Assembly (NCBI GenBank): GCA_046350295.1
Contig: JAXMAR010000034.1
Span: 1-64,000, forward strand
Origin: JAXMAR01 sp046350295
GTDB lineage: Bacteria > Planctomycetota > Planctomycetia > Gemmatales > Gemmataceae
Length of the DNA stretch: 64,000 nucleotides
Direction of reading: 5' to 3'
Shown: in pieces, positions 24,608 to 33,065 of the stretch
How the letters are laid out: every line of letters starts with the position of its first letter
How positions within the stretch are numbered: position 1 is the stretch's first letter
The notes under the pieces: generated by a model
The model's database searches: none
Seen by the model: only the letters and a program-made list of their open reading frames with translations
Told to the model about the DNA's origin: nothing
Position numbers and translations under genes: made by a program

Positions 24608-25294
24608 ATGGCCCTGGCCACCGAGGGCGCCGGCGGCCGGTTGATCTGGTCGGCGGCGAGCGACGCGACGACGAGTTCGCGCTCCATCTACGTGCTCACC
24701 GCGGGTCGCTTTCACTTCGTGAGGCATTTCAAGAATTCCGAGCACAAGGCGGTCCTGGCCCAGGCCCGGCGCGGCCCAGACGACGACCGGCTCCTCGGGG
24801 AGGAGGGACGATCGATACGGCTCTCCGAGATCATCCGCGTGGAACGGACCGGCGACGGACCCCTGGAGATCAAGCACCGGCGGCGCGGGAAGGTCCAGCT
24901 CGAAGAGACGTCCTGCTCGAAAGCGGTGGGGGACGAGATCTTCGCGGCGCTGCGTGAGGCGCTCGGCGACGACTTTGTCTACACCACGCGTTCGCAAAGG
25001 ATCTCCAAATTCTGCTGGAGCCTCCTGGTCGGCCTGCTGATCGCGCTGGCTATCTGCATCTTGCTCCTGGTCTGCGCCAACGCCGGCATGGGCGAGGAGC
25101 TGGGCCACCTCCAACCGAATTTCCGACGGCGACCCGCGGGCGGCGTGACAGCGCTGCTGGTCCTGCTGGTGACCTACCTTGGCTTGAAGGGAAGCCTCTT
25201 CCTCACGTGCTTCGTGTCGCTCCTGATTGCCACCTGGGCCTTTCTGGTGATCATTCTCCCGGCCCGCATCAAGGTACTCGAACGCGCGGATTAG
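24608..25294 (+). CDS. Membrane protein with PH-like cytoplasmic region and three helices
   Basis: 228 residues from the ATG at 24608 (GAGG eleven bases upstream). Residues 1-130 are soluble with a beta-strand/helix pattern ('SRSIYVLTAGRFHFVRHFKN', 'SIRLSEIIRVERTGDG', 'EIFAALREALGDDF') that resembles a PH-like fold. Three hydrophobic helices follow ('SLLVGLLIALAICILLLVC'; 'GVTALLVLLVTYLGLKGSLF'; 'VSLLIATWAFLVIILPAR'). No named family. Likely an inner-membrane protein. Confidence 0.7.
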   Translation: MALATEGAGGRLIWSAASDATTSSRSIYVLTAGRFHFVRHFKNSEHKAVLAQARRGPDDDRLLGEEGRSIRLSEIIRVERTGDGPLEIKHRRRGKVQLEETSCSKAVGDEIFAALREALGDDFVYTTRSQRISKFCWSLLVGLLIALAICILLLVCANAGMGEELGHLQPNFRRRPAGGVTALLVLLVTYLGLKGSLFLTCFVSLLIATWAFLVIILPARIKVLERAD

Positions 25295-25326
25295 TCGCGT
25301 GTTCGCCTGATTTGGCGAGGAAACGC

Positions 25327-25503
25327 ATGAGACTCGTACTCGCGCTCGGCGCCCTGATCGGCCCCGTCTCCTGGGCAGGCGCCGGCGACCCTCTCCCCAT
25401 CGGCCATCGCGGCTTGCTGCAGCACGCGCCGGAGAATACGCTGGCCGGCTTCGGCGCCTGCCTCGATCTGCGCCTCGGCTTCGGGCGTCAAGTGAGTCGA
25501 TGA
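25327..25503 (+). pseudogene. Glycerophosphodiester phosphodiesterase, N-terminal fragment
   Basis: 58 residues: signal peptide (MRLVLALGALIGPVSWAGAG), then 'IGHRGLLQHAPENTLAGFGA', the start of the GDPD catalytic barrel (H-R-G...P-E-N-T). The next expected element, 'x-E-x-D-V-x-x-T-x-D-G' with the catalytic acid residues, is absent. The sequence goes straight to 'GFGRQVSR' and a stop, seven bases before the convergent NnrS-like gene ends. It is a truncated gene, similar in style to the truncated redoxin at 2672. Confidence 0.75.
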
Positions 25504-25510
25504 ACGGCCG

Positions 25511-27334
25511 TCAGTGACTGCCGTTCTCCACCAGGGGCAAACCGATCCGGCCCGGCTGCTTCGGGCGTGCGCGATTCAGCTCGTCGAGAAGGCTCGGCTC
25601 GTCGACACCGAGGTAGCGGCAGGCTCGGCTCAGCGTGATCCGTGGAGCGAGGAGGCGGCGCGCCCAGGTTGATTTGAGGGGCGTGAAGCCGTGCGCGAGG
25701 AAGATCGAGAGCAGGTCGGGATAGCGGTCAAGGATGTCGCCCACGCGGTTTGTCGCCGTGATCGGCTCGTTGGCGCCCAGCGCCGACCCCGGCTCGATCT
25801 CAGCGTAGCGGCCCCACAGAATCGCGAGAAGATGGGCGCCCCAGAGGGCCAGGCCGGTCACTTCGAGGACGCCGCTCACACCGGCGACTGGAAAGGCGAT
25901 CGGCGTGAAATCGGTCAGCGTCTGCATACTGACACGGAGGGCGCAGCCGGCGTTGATGAGCAGGAACGGCGTCCAGAGGGAGGTGAGGCGCCGCGTGTCC
26001 ACGCCATTGAGAGTGGGGACGACCTTGGCGGCGACGCCGACGATCATCAGGCTGACGAAGCCGACGGTGATGGCATGGCGAATGGCGCCGTAGAAGGCGT
26101 GGGAGAAGCCGAGCGTGGCCGCTTCGCCGTTCGCGGCAAGGCGCAGCAGGCCGAACTGGTAGGCGGGCAGAAGCACGAGCATGGCGAGCGAGACGAGCAG
26201 CCAGACATAGGCGGCGCGGACGAACTTGAGACTGCGGTCGGCGTCGCGGGCGGGGGAGAAGATGCGCCAGTCGCGCACGAGGGCGACGGTCGTTCCGGCC
26301 AGGAGGAGAATCGACCCGTACCAGAGCGCGGCCCAAGCGTGGCCCACGCTCCGCATCAGGACGAGACCGGCCACTTCGCCTATGACCGCGAGATTCAGCC
26401 CGACGAGGGCGGCGCGCGCCAGCCGCGGATTGGGCGCCGGCAAGCCATAGAAGTGATGCAGCATGCGCTGGCTCACCCCCAGGATCATCACCAGCGCGAA
26501 GCCGTGGATCTGAATCTCGCGCAACGGCCCCTGCCAGGTGGCGACCAGATCGAGCAGTTCCGCCCGGCTGTCGGCCGTCAGCGTCGCGGCCAGGTAGACA
26601 GTCTCGTAGACGGCCTGAAGCACGAACCAGGCGAGAGCGGCGGCGATGTAATAGTCGTAGAGCGCAAGCGGTTTGCCGCTGCGGCGCCAGGTGGCCGGGA
26701 TGATCCAGGCGAACAGGCCGATCGCCAGGATTTCGAATACGCCGGCCCCGACCGCGGGAGCAGCCAGCCAGGGCCAGAAGCGAGCCAGCGGCTCGCACAC
26801 CGAGCGGACCACGAGTCCGGCGAGGAGCAGCCACAGGGTGGCGCGGGCGAGGCGGGGATAGGCGAGATCCGTGTGCTTGAAGCGCGGGAACGCCTGGTAG
26901 GCGAAGCCCATGACGAAGAGGCCGACCCAGCCGAAGATCTGGGCGTGACCGTGGGCGTTGATCTCGTGCAGACCGGCGGCGGTGAAGGAGCCGGTCCAGG
27001 CGATACGCAGGAGCAGATAGGCGCCCCAGACGGCGCCGAGCGTGAGGACGACGGCGATGCCGCCGATGAAGAAGGGGCGGTAGATGGCGTCGGCGGGGCG
27101 CGGAGCGCCGGCCGGGGTTTCGGCGGGCGTCGCCATGCGGGCCTCGATTTCCTGGAGGAGGCGATCGAGAGGGATGTCGTGGGCGTTCGCGAAGAACTCG
27201 AGCGATTCGCGCGGCCCCAGCGGTCCGCCGCAGCCGCGCAAGCCATAGCGATCGAGGACGCTGCGCGTCTGAGGCGCGGCCTGGAGCAGGTCAGGAATAA
27301 GGACGCTTTTATCGAGGGTTGCGATACGATTCAT
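25511..27334 (-). CDS. NnrS-like multi-pass membrane protein with DUF1858 domains at both ends
   Basis: 607 residues from the ATG at 27334, 135 bases inside a longer frame whose N-terminus does not match the family. Residues about 1-60 ('LDKSVLIPDLLQAAPQTRSV', 'RYGLRGCGG') and about 540-605 ('ITATNRVGDILDRYPDLLSI', 'FLAHGFTPLKS') are both DUF1858 (ScdA N-terminal-type) domains. Between them are about twelve transmembrane helices. Conserved histidines stand in 'HEINAHGHAQIFGWVGLF', 'IQIHGFALVMILGVSQR' and 'HAFYGAIRHAITVGF', the pattern of NnrS/heme-copper-oxidase-like proteins linked to nitric-oxide stress. It is probably heme- or copper-binding in the inner membrane; the exact role is uncertain. 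Confidence 0.88.
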   Translation of the reverse strand: MNRIATLDKSVLIPDLLQAAPQTRSVLDRYGLRGCGGPLGPRESLEFFANAHDIPLDRLLQEIEARMATPAETPAGAPRPADAIYRPFFIGGIAVVLTLGAVWGAYLLLRIAWTGSFTAAGLHEINAHGHAQIFGWVGLFVMGFAYQAFPRFKHTDLAYPRLARATLWLLLAGLVVRSVCEPLARFWPWLAAPAVGAGVFEILAIGLFAWIIPATWRRSGKPLALYDYYIAAALAWFVLQAVYETVYLAATLTADSRAELLDLVATWQGPLREIQIHGFALVMILGVSQRMLHHFYGLPAPNPRLARAALVGLNLAVIGEVAGLVLMRSVGHAWAALWYGSILLLAGTTVALVRDWRIFSPARDADRSLKFVRAAYVWLLVSLAMLVLLPAYQFGLLRLAANGEAATLGFSHAFYGAIRHAITVGFVSLMIVGVAAKVVPTLNGVDTRRLTSLWTPFLLINAGCALRVSMQTLTDFTPIAFPVAGVSGVLEVTGLALWGAHLLAILWGRYAEIEPGSALGANEPITATNRVGDILDRYPDLLSIFLAHGFTPLKSTWARRLLAPRITLSRACRYLGVDEPSLLDELNRARPKQPGRIGLPLVENGSH

Positions 27335-27400
27335 GTCAGCCCTTGTCAGGGAAAAAAAGGGGGCAGTGGACAAGAGCAAATGGGGCGCCAGGGGCCGGAT

Positions 27401-27424
27401 GCCCGTTTTTGCGGGCTTTTTTTT
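27401..27424 (+). terminator. Hairpin with T8 tail, plus-strand orientation
   Basis: GCCCG-TTTTTG-CGGGC is followed by a run of eight Ts on the + strand. It has the form of an intrinsic terminator. The annotated gene just left of it is on the other strand and reads away from it, so its transcript is not obvious. It may stop antisense readthrough entering from the left. Confidence 0.6.
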
Positions 27425-27543
27425 GAGGTGAACGTGCGAAGCCGACCTGGTGTGTGCGGATTGGCACACGGCAAGTTGGCACGCCGGGACGGTGGACTTT
27501 TCCTACGTCTAACCTGATCGCCCAACCTGGCCGAGGAATCAAC

Positions 27544-28658
27544 ATGCTCCCAAGTCGCCGCGACGCTCTCACTGCCGCCGGTGGTCTCGCCCTAGCCGGG
27601 ACGACTGCCGCCGCCGAGCCGGCGCCGGCGCGGCGCGTCTATCGTATCGGCGTCATCTCGGCGTCGATCAACGGCCGGCCGCAGCCGGCGAACGGGCACA
27701 CGTGGCATTTCGCCAGTACTTCCATCCGGAATGCGACCTCGCCGCGATTCGCCGGCATCTCGATCCGGGCTCGGCGCGCTGCTTCGAGCGTGTCGTGCGC
27801 GGCGCGCTTGTTCGATCAGCTTCCTTTTCCCGACACGCCATCGCGTATGTACGGCAACCCGGCGGATGGTTTGAGCCAAGTACGTCAAGGCGTTTCCCAG
27901 CGTCCGCATCGCCCGCTCGCTGGATGAAGCCCCGGTGGAGAACGTCGACGCCGTCTGGCTCGGGGACGCTTCCGGCACGGGCAACGACCACTTCGATCTC
28001 GTCAGCAGCACCGCCCTCCGCGCCCGGCAAGCCGACCTTCGACAAGCCGATTGGCGGCACGGTCGAGCGGACGCCCGCATCCTCGACTTCCTGGCCCGCG
28101 AAACCTGGTAGCCTCTCATGTCCTCCAGCTGTTCCGTCACGAGTTCGGCATGGAGCAGGCCCTGCGGCACCACGCGTTCGGCGAGCACGGCCCCGCTCCA
28201 GTTCACCAGCATGGCGAGGGCGGCTACTCGCGTCCCAGCTGGTTCATCCCGGGCAGCACCCGGTCTGGACCGTCGTGACGCTGTGCGGCCCGGGCGCCCA
28301 GGCGGTCAGCATGTATGCGCGCGAGCAAACCGCCCACGCCCTCATCACCTACCCCGACCGCATGCCCGCCGAGGTCTGGTACGGCCGGCCGGACATCGGC
28401 TCGCAGTATTGCCACACGTCGGTCCACTTCACGCGCCAGACCTACCAGTTCACGCCGGCCATCGAAGGGGATTTCTGGTACGGGCATCACTACGAGATGT
28501 TCCGCATGGCCCACACGTTCCGCGAGATGATCCGCACCGGGCGCGAGCCGGTCCCCCATCGGGAGATTCTGGAGGTGACGGCGATCATCGTCGCGGGAGC
28601 GCGGTCGATGGAGGATCGGGGCCGGCTGGTGGCGTTGGCGGAGGTGATGGGCGGGTGA
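27544..28658 (+). pseudogene. Gfo/Idh/MocA oxidoreductase, multiply frameshifted
   Basis: Tat-type start 'MLPSRRDALTAAGGLALAG', then 'RRVYRIGVISASINGRPQ'. Frame change near 27718, continuing 'QYFHPECDLAAIRRHLDPGS'. Further changes at about 27800 and 27870. Then 'ENVDAVWLGDASGTGNDHFD' (nucleotide-binding half), 'RHEFGMEQAL' and, in the last frame, 'SMYAREQTAHALITYPDRMP' through 'GDFWYGHHYEMFRM' to 'ALAEVMGG'. All parts of a normal dehydrogenase of about 370 residues are present in order, but four or more breaks occur. It is either decayed or has several base losses. Confidence 0.8.
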
Positions 28659-28686
28659 ATCGTGGTGAAGCCAACGTGGCGCGCCC

Positions 28687-28750
28687 GTAGCTGAAGTCGT
28701 GAGACTTCAGCCGCTTCGACTACGTCCCACCCGAAGTCTCACGACTTCGG
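28687..28750. repeat. Second REP family: GTAG-foot hairpin pair
   Basis: GTAG (28687-28690) is followed by the hairpin CTGAAGTCGTGAGACTTCAG. About 20 bases further lies the inverted partner CCGAAGTCTCACGACTTCGG. It is a different sequence from the 12.5/13.5 kb REPs but shows the same layout of GTAG foot plus mirrored hairpins. It lies between the Gfo/Idh pseudogene and the next gene. Confidence 0.75.
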
Positions 28751-28794
28751 CTGCGCCGAGACGGTCTGGATCACGCCAAAGAGGCCCGCGATCC

Positions 28795-29826
28795 ATGAGT
28801 CCAACGATCCTGCTCCTGGTGCTCGCCGTTCTGCCGCCGCCCCGGACGCCGGAGGCGTTGGTCGAACGCGCGCTTCGAGCCGCGGGCATGAAGCGGCCCG
28901 ATCAGCCCGTCGCCATCTACTGCCACTATCAGTTGCGAAGCAAGGACGGCCCGGCGGGAAGCCTGCAAATCTGGATCAACGCCACGGCCGACACCTGGTT
29001 GGTCGTGCGGCGTCCCGAGAAAGAAGAGTCGATCGGAAATCCGGTGGAAACCGTCTGCTACGGCGTGTTGCACGAGAACCGGCGTCTGTCGTTGATCCTC
29101 CGCGCGGAGGACGCGAAGCGGAGAACGGAGGCGTTTTTCAGGCCGTTCGGCCGGCAGGAGGCGCTGATATGGCTGGCGCCGCTGCTCATTCCAAGCAGCC
29201 GATGGACCTGGTGGAGGAGGAGCGAGGCGGGCAAACCGTCTTACGCCCTGCTGAGTCCCCGTTGGCCGCTCTTGCACTTGCGGTTCGATTCCGCTTGTCG
29301 GCTGCTGCAATCGACAGCGACCGGGCCGACTACTCACACGACGCTTACCTTGCGTGACCATCCGCGAATCGGGGTCCGCTCAATCGACGCCGAGCGGCCC
29401 CGGACGCGGGCGGGGATCGCTTTTTGGACAACGACGCCTTGCTGCAGCTTTCTCACGGAGCGGGCTCCCGGCGCGTGCCAGGACGACATCCGGCAGGCGA
29501 TCGACGACCTGGGCGGCGTCGCCGGACCCGCGAGGAAGCGAGAAGCTCGGCTGCACTTGCGTTCGGGCGACTCGCCATCCCGGCGCTGTTGCAGGCGAGC
29601 AAAGAGGAACGGTCCTCGAATCGGTGCGGCGGATCGAGATCTTGCTGCACGAGTGCGACGAGGTAAGACGGACGGTCCGCTCCGCGGCGCGGGCGGCTCG
29701 CCGCGCGGCCAGACTTCTGCCTTCCTTCCTCGTCCACTACCTGGCTTCGAGTGGAAGCCGACAAAGCAGCGTCGCGGCGGCGTGGATCATCTCGCGCTGG
29801 AAGGGATCGCGTCGATCCCCGGCTGA
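28795..29826 (+). CDS. Secreted hypothetical protein; N-terminal part credible, C-terminal part doubtful
   Basis: 343 residues. A short N-terminal hydrophobic stretch (TILLLVLAVLPP) could be a signal peptide. Residues about 10-195 read as a regular beta-rich protein ('RPDQPVAIYCHYQLRSKDGP', 'SLQIWINATADTWLVVRRPE', 'HENRRLSLILRAEDAKRRTE'). After about residue 205 the composition turns Arg/Pro-rich and signs of a HEAT-repeat domain are scattered over the three frames (see the next entry), so the real 3' end has probably lost its frame. No family recognised. Confidence 0.5.
   Translation: MSPTILLLVLAVLPPPRTPEALVERALRAAGMKRPDQPVAIYCHYQLRSKDGPAGSLQIWINATADTWLVVRRPEKEESIGNPVETVCYGVLHENRRLSLILRAEDAKRRTEAFFRPFGRQEALIWLAPLLIPSSRWTWWRRSEAGKPSYALLSPRWPLLHLRFDSACRLLQSTATGPTTHTTLTLRDHPRIGVRSIDAERPRTRAGIAFWTTTPCCSFLTERAPGACQDDIRQAIDDLGGVAGPARKREARLHLRSGDSPSRRCCRRAKRNGPRIGAADRDLAARVRRGKTDGPLRGAGGSPRGQTSAFLPRPLPGFEWKPTKQRRGGVDHLALEGIASIPG
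29480..29720 (+). pseudogene. HEAT-repeat fragment spread over several frames
   Basis: Pieces typical of the HEAT-like tail of planctomycete WD40/sigma proteins appear one after another in different frames: 'DDIRQAIDDLGGV', then 'TREEARSSAALAFGRLAIPA' LLQASKEE, then 'VLESVRRIEILLHE'. In intact proteins these form one continuous repeat (x-D-L-x-x-x-x-x-x-R-E-x-A-x-x-A-L-x-x-L-G-x-x-A-x-P-A-L). At least two frame changes separate them. Confidence 0.5.
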
Positions 29827-30078
29827 TCGCACTGAGCAGGCGAGGGGCGGCCGGAGCAGTATGCTGCCGCTCCTTGCGCGCCGCGGAAGGCCCCGCTCGG
29901 CCGGGGCACGGCTGTTCTGGCTTTGGGTAGCCGCATGGCGTGGATCGGATCGCGTTGTTCGGCGAAACACATGGCTCGTCTCCTATCGGCTGATCGACGC
30001 CCGGTTCTACAACGCTCATCCGGCGTGGGTCTTCTCCGAGCCGGCAAAGACGATGGCGGAGTGGAGATGAAGTCCCAG

Positions 30079-32320
30079 TCAGGCGGTGACCAACAACGGT
30101 CTGCGCCCCGTCGCCTGATCCGTCTGCTTTGAATCCGCCATTCGCTCCGGCTCGATGGTGACCAGCACGCATTTGAACGCCGGCGTCTTGGAGAGCGGGT
30201 CGACGGTCGCCGGCACGAGGACGTTCGCTTCCGGGTAATACATCAGCGCGTTGCCGGCGCGGATGTCGTGCGCCCGCACGAGGATACCGGCCATTTCCCC
30301 CGCCGCGCTCCGGACGGTGACGCGCTGATCTAGCGTGAGTCCGAGTCGCTTGATGTCGGCCCGGTTCATCAGGATCACGTCGCGCCGCTCCTGGCCACGG
30401 TAGATGTCCTCTTCTTCGTAGACGACGGTGTTGAACTGGCCTTCGCGGAGCCGGACCGTCATGAGGCGAAGCTGAGCGCTTGGTTTCGGCGCGGCGGCGG
30501 CGGCAATTCCGTTGCGGGGCGAAGGCGGCGCGGCCGGTCGGCGTCGCGAAGCGGGGTTGATGGAGGACGCGGCCCTGGACGTGGAACTCGCGTTTCGTTT
30601 GACCGATGGCGCCGATTTGCTGGTAGCCGGGGATGACCTTGGCGATCATTTCGCGGACATGGCAATGACGCTGGAGCGACTGCCAATCGACGCCGGAAGC
30701 GTCGCCGAGGACCAGTCGCGCCTGGACGCGATCAGATCCACTTCGCTACGCGGCCCTGGAGGCGTGACTGCCGGCCGTCGCTCAGGCGGACGAAGTTGAA
30801 CCTTGATTCTTGCGTGGTCGCTTCCGGTTCCTCATCGCGTGCCGAGCACGGGCAGGATCAGCGTCTCGCGGCCGCGGCCCAGGCGTGGCCGTGTTGAGCG
30901 TCGTGCTGAGGTAGGTCACCAGGTCGAGGCGGCCCAGGGCGCGATGTTGGGCGAACTTCGCGTCGGGATTGCTGCCGAAGAGGTTGCCGCCCAGGCAGAA
31001 GGCGGAGCGCAGCTCGCCGCGCTCGGAGGCTTGCATGCACGCCATCGTGTCCAGTCCGGGCGAGCGTGGCAGCTTGACGTGCAGGTAGCTTTCGAGGTTG
31101 TCCAGCACCTGCTGTTTCCAGTTGGGGCGACGCCGACGGAGCCCATCCCCTGGACATTGGAATGGCCGCGGATCGGTAACAGACCGGCGTGGCGACGGCC
31201 GACCATGCCGCCAGGAGGCCGGGTTGACGATGGCGCGAACGTTGGCGACGCCGTGCTCGTGATGGGTGATGCCGCTGGTCCAACCAGGAGCGGCGTTTTT
31301 GGCGGAGCAATGAGGTCCGCGACCTTGGCGATAGCGCGGCGGCTCGACGCCGACGCTGCAGCTCGATCTCGTCCCAAGAGGCGGCATGCACTTGCGCGCT
31401 GACGAAGGCGTCGAAGCCGTCCGTGGCCTGGGCGATGAACGTTGCGTCGGCGGCGCCGAGCACGAGCTGGCGACGCCGGTGAGCAGCGCGAGGTCGCCGC
31501 CGATGTGGGGCTGGACATAAAGACTGGCGATCTTCGAGCCGAACAAAAGGCTCCACAGATCGGAGGGGACGGCGAAGTTGACGAGGCCGACTTCCTTGAC
31601 GGGGTTGATGACGATGACGTGCCCGCCGCGGCGGCGGATGTTCATCAGGGTCCGCATCAGGCGCGGATGGTTCGACGCGGGGTTGCCGCCGATCAGTAAG
31701 AAGAGGTCGGCCTTCTCGATGTCCTCGAGGCTGACCGTGGCGGTGCTCGTGCCGAGGGCGGCGCCCAGACCGACGCCGCTGGCTTGATGGCAGTAATAGG
31801 AGCAGTTGTTGACGAAGTTCGTGCCGTAAAGTCGGGCGAAGAGCTGGAGGAGGAAGCCGGCCTCGTTCGAGGAGCGGCCGCTGGCGTAGAAGAAGTTCTC
31901 GTCGGGCCGGGTCCGGCGTAGCTGGTCGGCGACGCGTGCGAGCGCCTCGTCCCAGCCGATGGGGCGATAGTGGCTGTCACCCGGGCCGGCACGGAGCGGC
32001 ATTGTGAGGCGGCCGCACCATTCCAGCTCGCGCGGGGAGAGCGTCTGCAACTGGGCGATGGAATAGCGCTGGAAGAACTCGGGGCGCAGTCCTTGCTGCA
32101 TGTCGGCGACCATGGCCTGGAGGGACTTCTTGCAGACCTCCGGCCAGTGCCCCTGCTCATTGCGCATGCCGCCGGCCTGGCCGCCCATGCCGAGGGCGCA
32201 GGTCTTGCACGCGTTTCTGGAGCGCATGGCCTGGAACAGCCGCCACCAGCCGACCTTGCGCGCCATCCGCAGGGTGTAGCGGATGGCGGCCCAGCCACCG
32301 CCGTGTTTCATGAGTTTCAT
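30079..32320 (-). pseudogene. FdhF/YdeP-type molybdopterin oxidoreductase, broken by several frameshifts
   Basis: Starting at ATG 32320: 'MKLMKHGGGWAAIRYTLRMA', cysteine pair 'NACKTCALGMGGQ', 'YRPIGWDEALARVADQLRRT', 'FFYASGRSSNEAGFL' and 'CSYYCHQASGVGLGAALGTS', i.e. the YdeP-like N-terminal and Mo-bis-MGD-binding domains. After about 31500 the frame changes repeatedly ('LLVGPAASPITSTAS', 'GHSNVQGMGSVG' in other frames). Later 'GLDTMACMQASERGELRSAF', 'CLGGNLFGSNPDA', and finally an intact-looking C-terminal cofactor domain (30079-30462: 'GQFNTVVYEEEDIYRGQERR'). Total length matches an intact enzyme of about 745 residues. At least four breaks make it inactive as read. Confidence 0.85.
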
Positions 32321-32467
32321 GTCGGGTGCTCCGCATCTGGCATGTGGCTGAGTCCCAGCTGGGCTGAGCCCCAGCGTGGGTCCGTGGGCATGGCCCCTTG
32401 CCCTGGTCCGGGTGGCGTGGTAGGATCCCCTTGCGCCCATCGTCCGGAGCGCCACGGGGACACATCA

Positions 32468-32680
32468 ATGATAGTCGCGACCCGCAAGGCCGATCAACGC
32501 GCCAGGCTCGTTTTGCCCGACGATTTCGCCAATGAAACGGTGGTGATCGAGCGCGTCGGCGCGAACGAGCTGCGTCTGCGCAAGAAAAAGACGTTGAAAC
32601 AGTTGGTCGCCGGGATCACGCCCGAGAACCTGCACGGTGAATGGGACACGGGACCGGCGGTCGGCAAGGAGGTCGTGTGA
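32468..32680 (+). CDS. mazE: MazE-like antitoxin
   Basis: 70 residues. The N-terminus 'MIVATRKADQRARLVLPDDF' is an AbrB/SpoVT-type swapped-hairpin DNA-binding pattern. The C-terminal tail 'TLKQLVAGITPENLHGEWDT' is the toxin-binding peptide of MazE antitoxins. Its last bases overlap the GTG start of the mazF gene (GTGA), so the pair is translationally coupled. It should repress its own operon and neutralise MazF. Confidence 0.9.
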   Translation: MIVATRKADQRARLVLPDDFANETVVIERVGANELRLRKKKTLKQLVAGITPENLHGEWDTGPAVGKEVV

Positions 32681-33048
32681 GCAGGGCGAAGAGTTACGTC
32701 CCGGAGCGCGGCGACATCATCTGGATTCACCTGGACCCCCAGATGGGACGGGAGCAGGCGGGCCACCGAACCTGCCTCGTGCTCTCGCCCGCGCTATACA
32801 ACGGAAAAACCGGCTTGGCCGTGCTATGTCCGATCACCACCAAGGTGAAGGGGTTTCCATTCGAGGTACCGCTCCCCGCCGGTATTGCGACAACCGGCGT
32901 TGTACTCGCCGACCACATCAAGAATCTGGACTGGCAAGCTCGTCGCGCGCGATTCCGTGAGAAGGCGCCGGCCCATCTGGTCCAAGAGGTCCTGGATACG
33001 ACCCTGACGCTCCTGGAACCGGAGGACTCGACCGGGGCGCCCGCTTAG
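32677..33048 (+). CDS. mazF: MazF-type endoribonuclease toxin
   Basis: 123 residues from a GTG start (AAGGAGG ribosome-binding site six bases upstream). The PemK/MazF fold shows 'YVPERGDIIWIHLDPQMGRE', 'GHRTCLVLSPALYN', 'LAVLCPITTKVKGFPFEVPL', and 'GVVLADHIKNLDW' (the conserved D-Q/H-I-K-x-x-D-W motif). The family cleaves single-stranded mRNA at short sequence motifs. It is coupled to the antitoxin gene immediately upstream; complete and apparently functional. Confidence 0.92.
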   Translation: MSRAKSYVPERGDIIWIHLDPQMGREQAGHRTCLVLSPALYNGKTGLAVLCPITTKVKGFPFEVPLPAGIATTGVVLADHIKNLDWQARRARFREKAPAHLVQEVLDTTLTLLEPEDSTGAPA

Positions 33049-33065
33049 GGGCCGCGTAGGGACCA

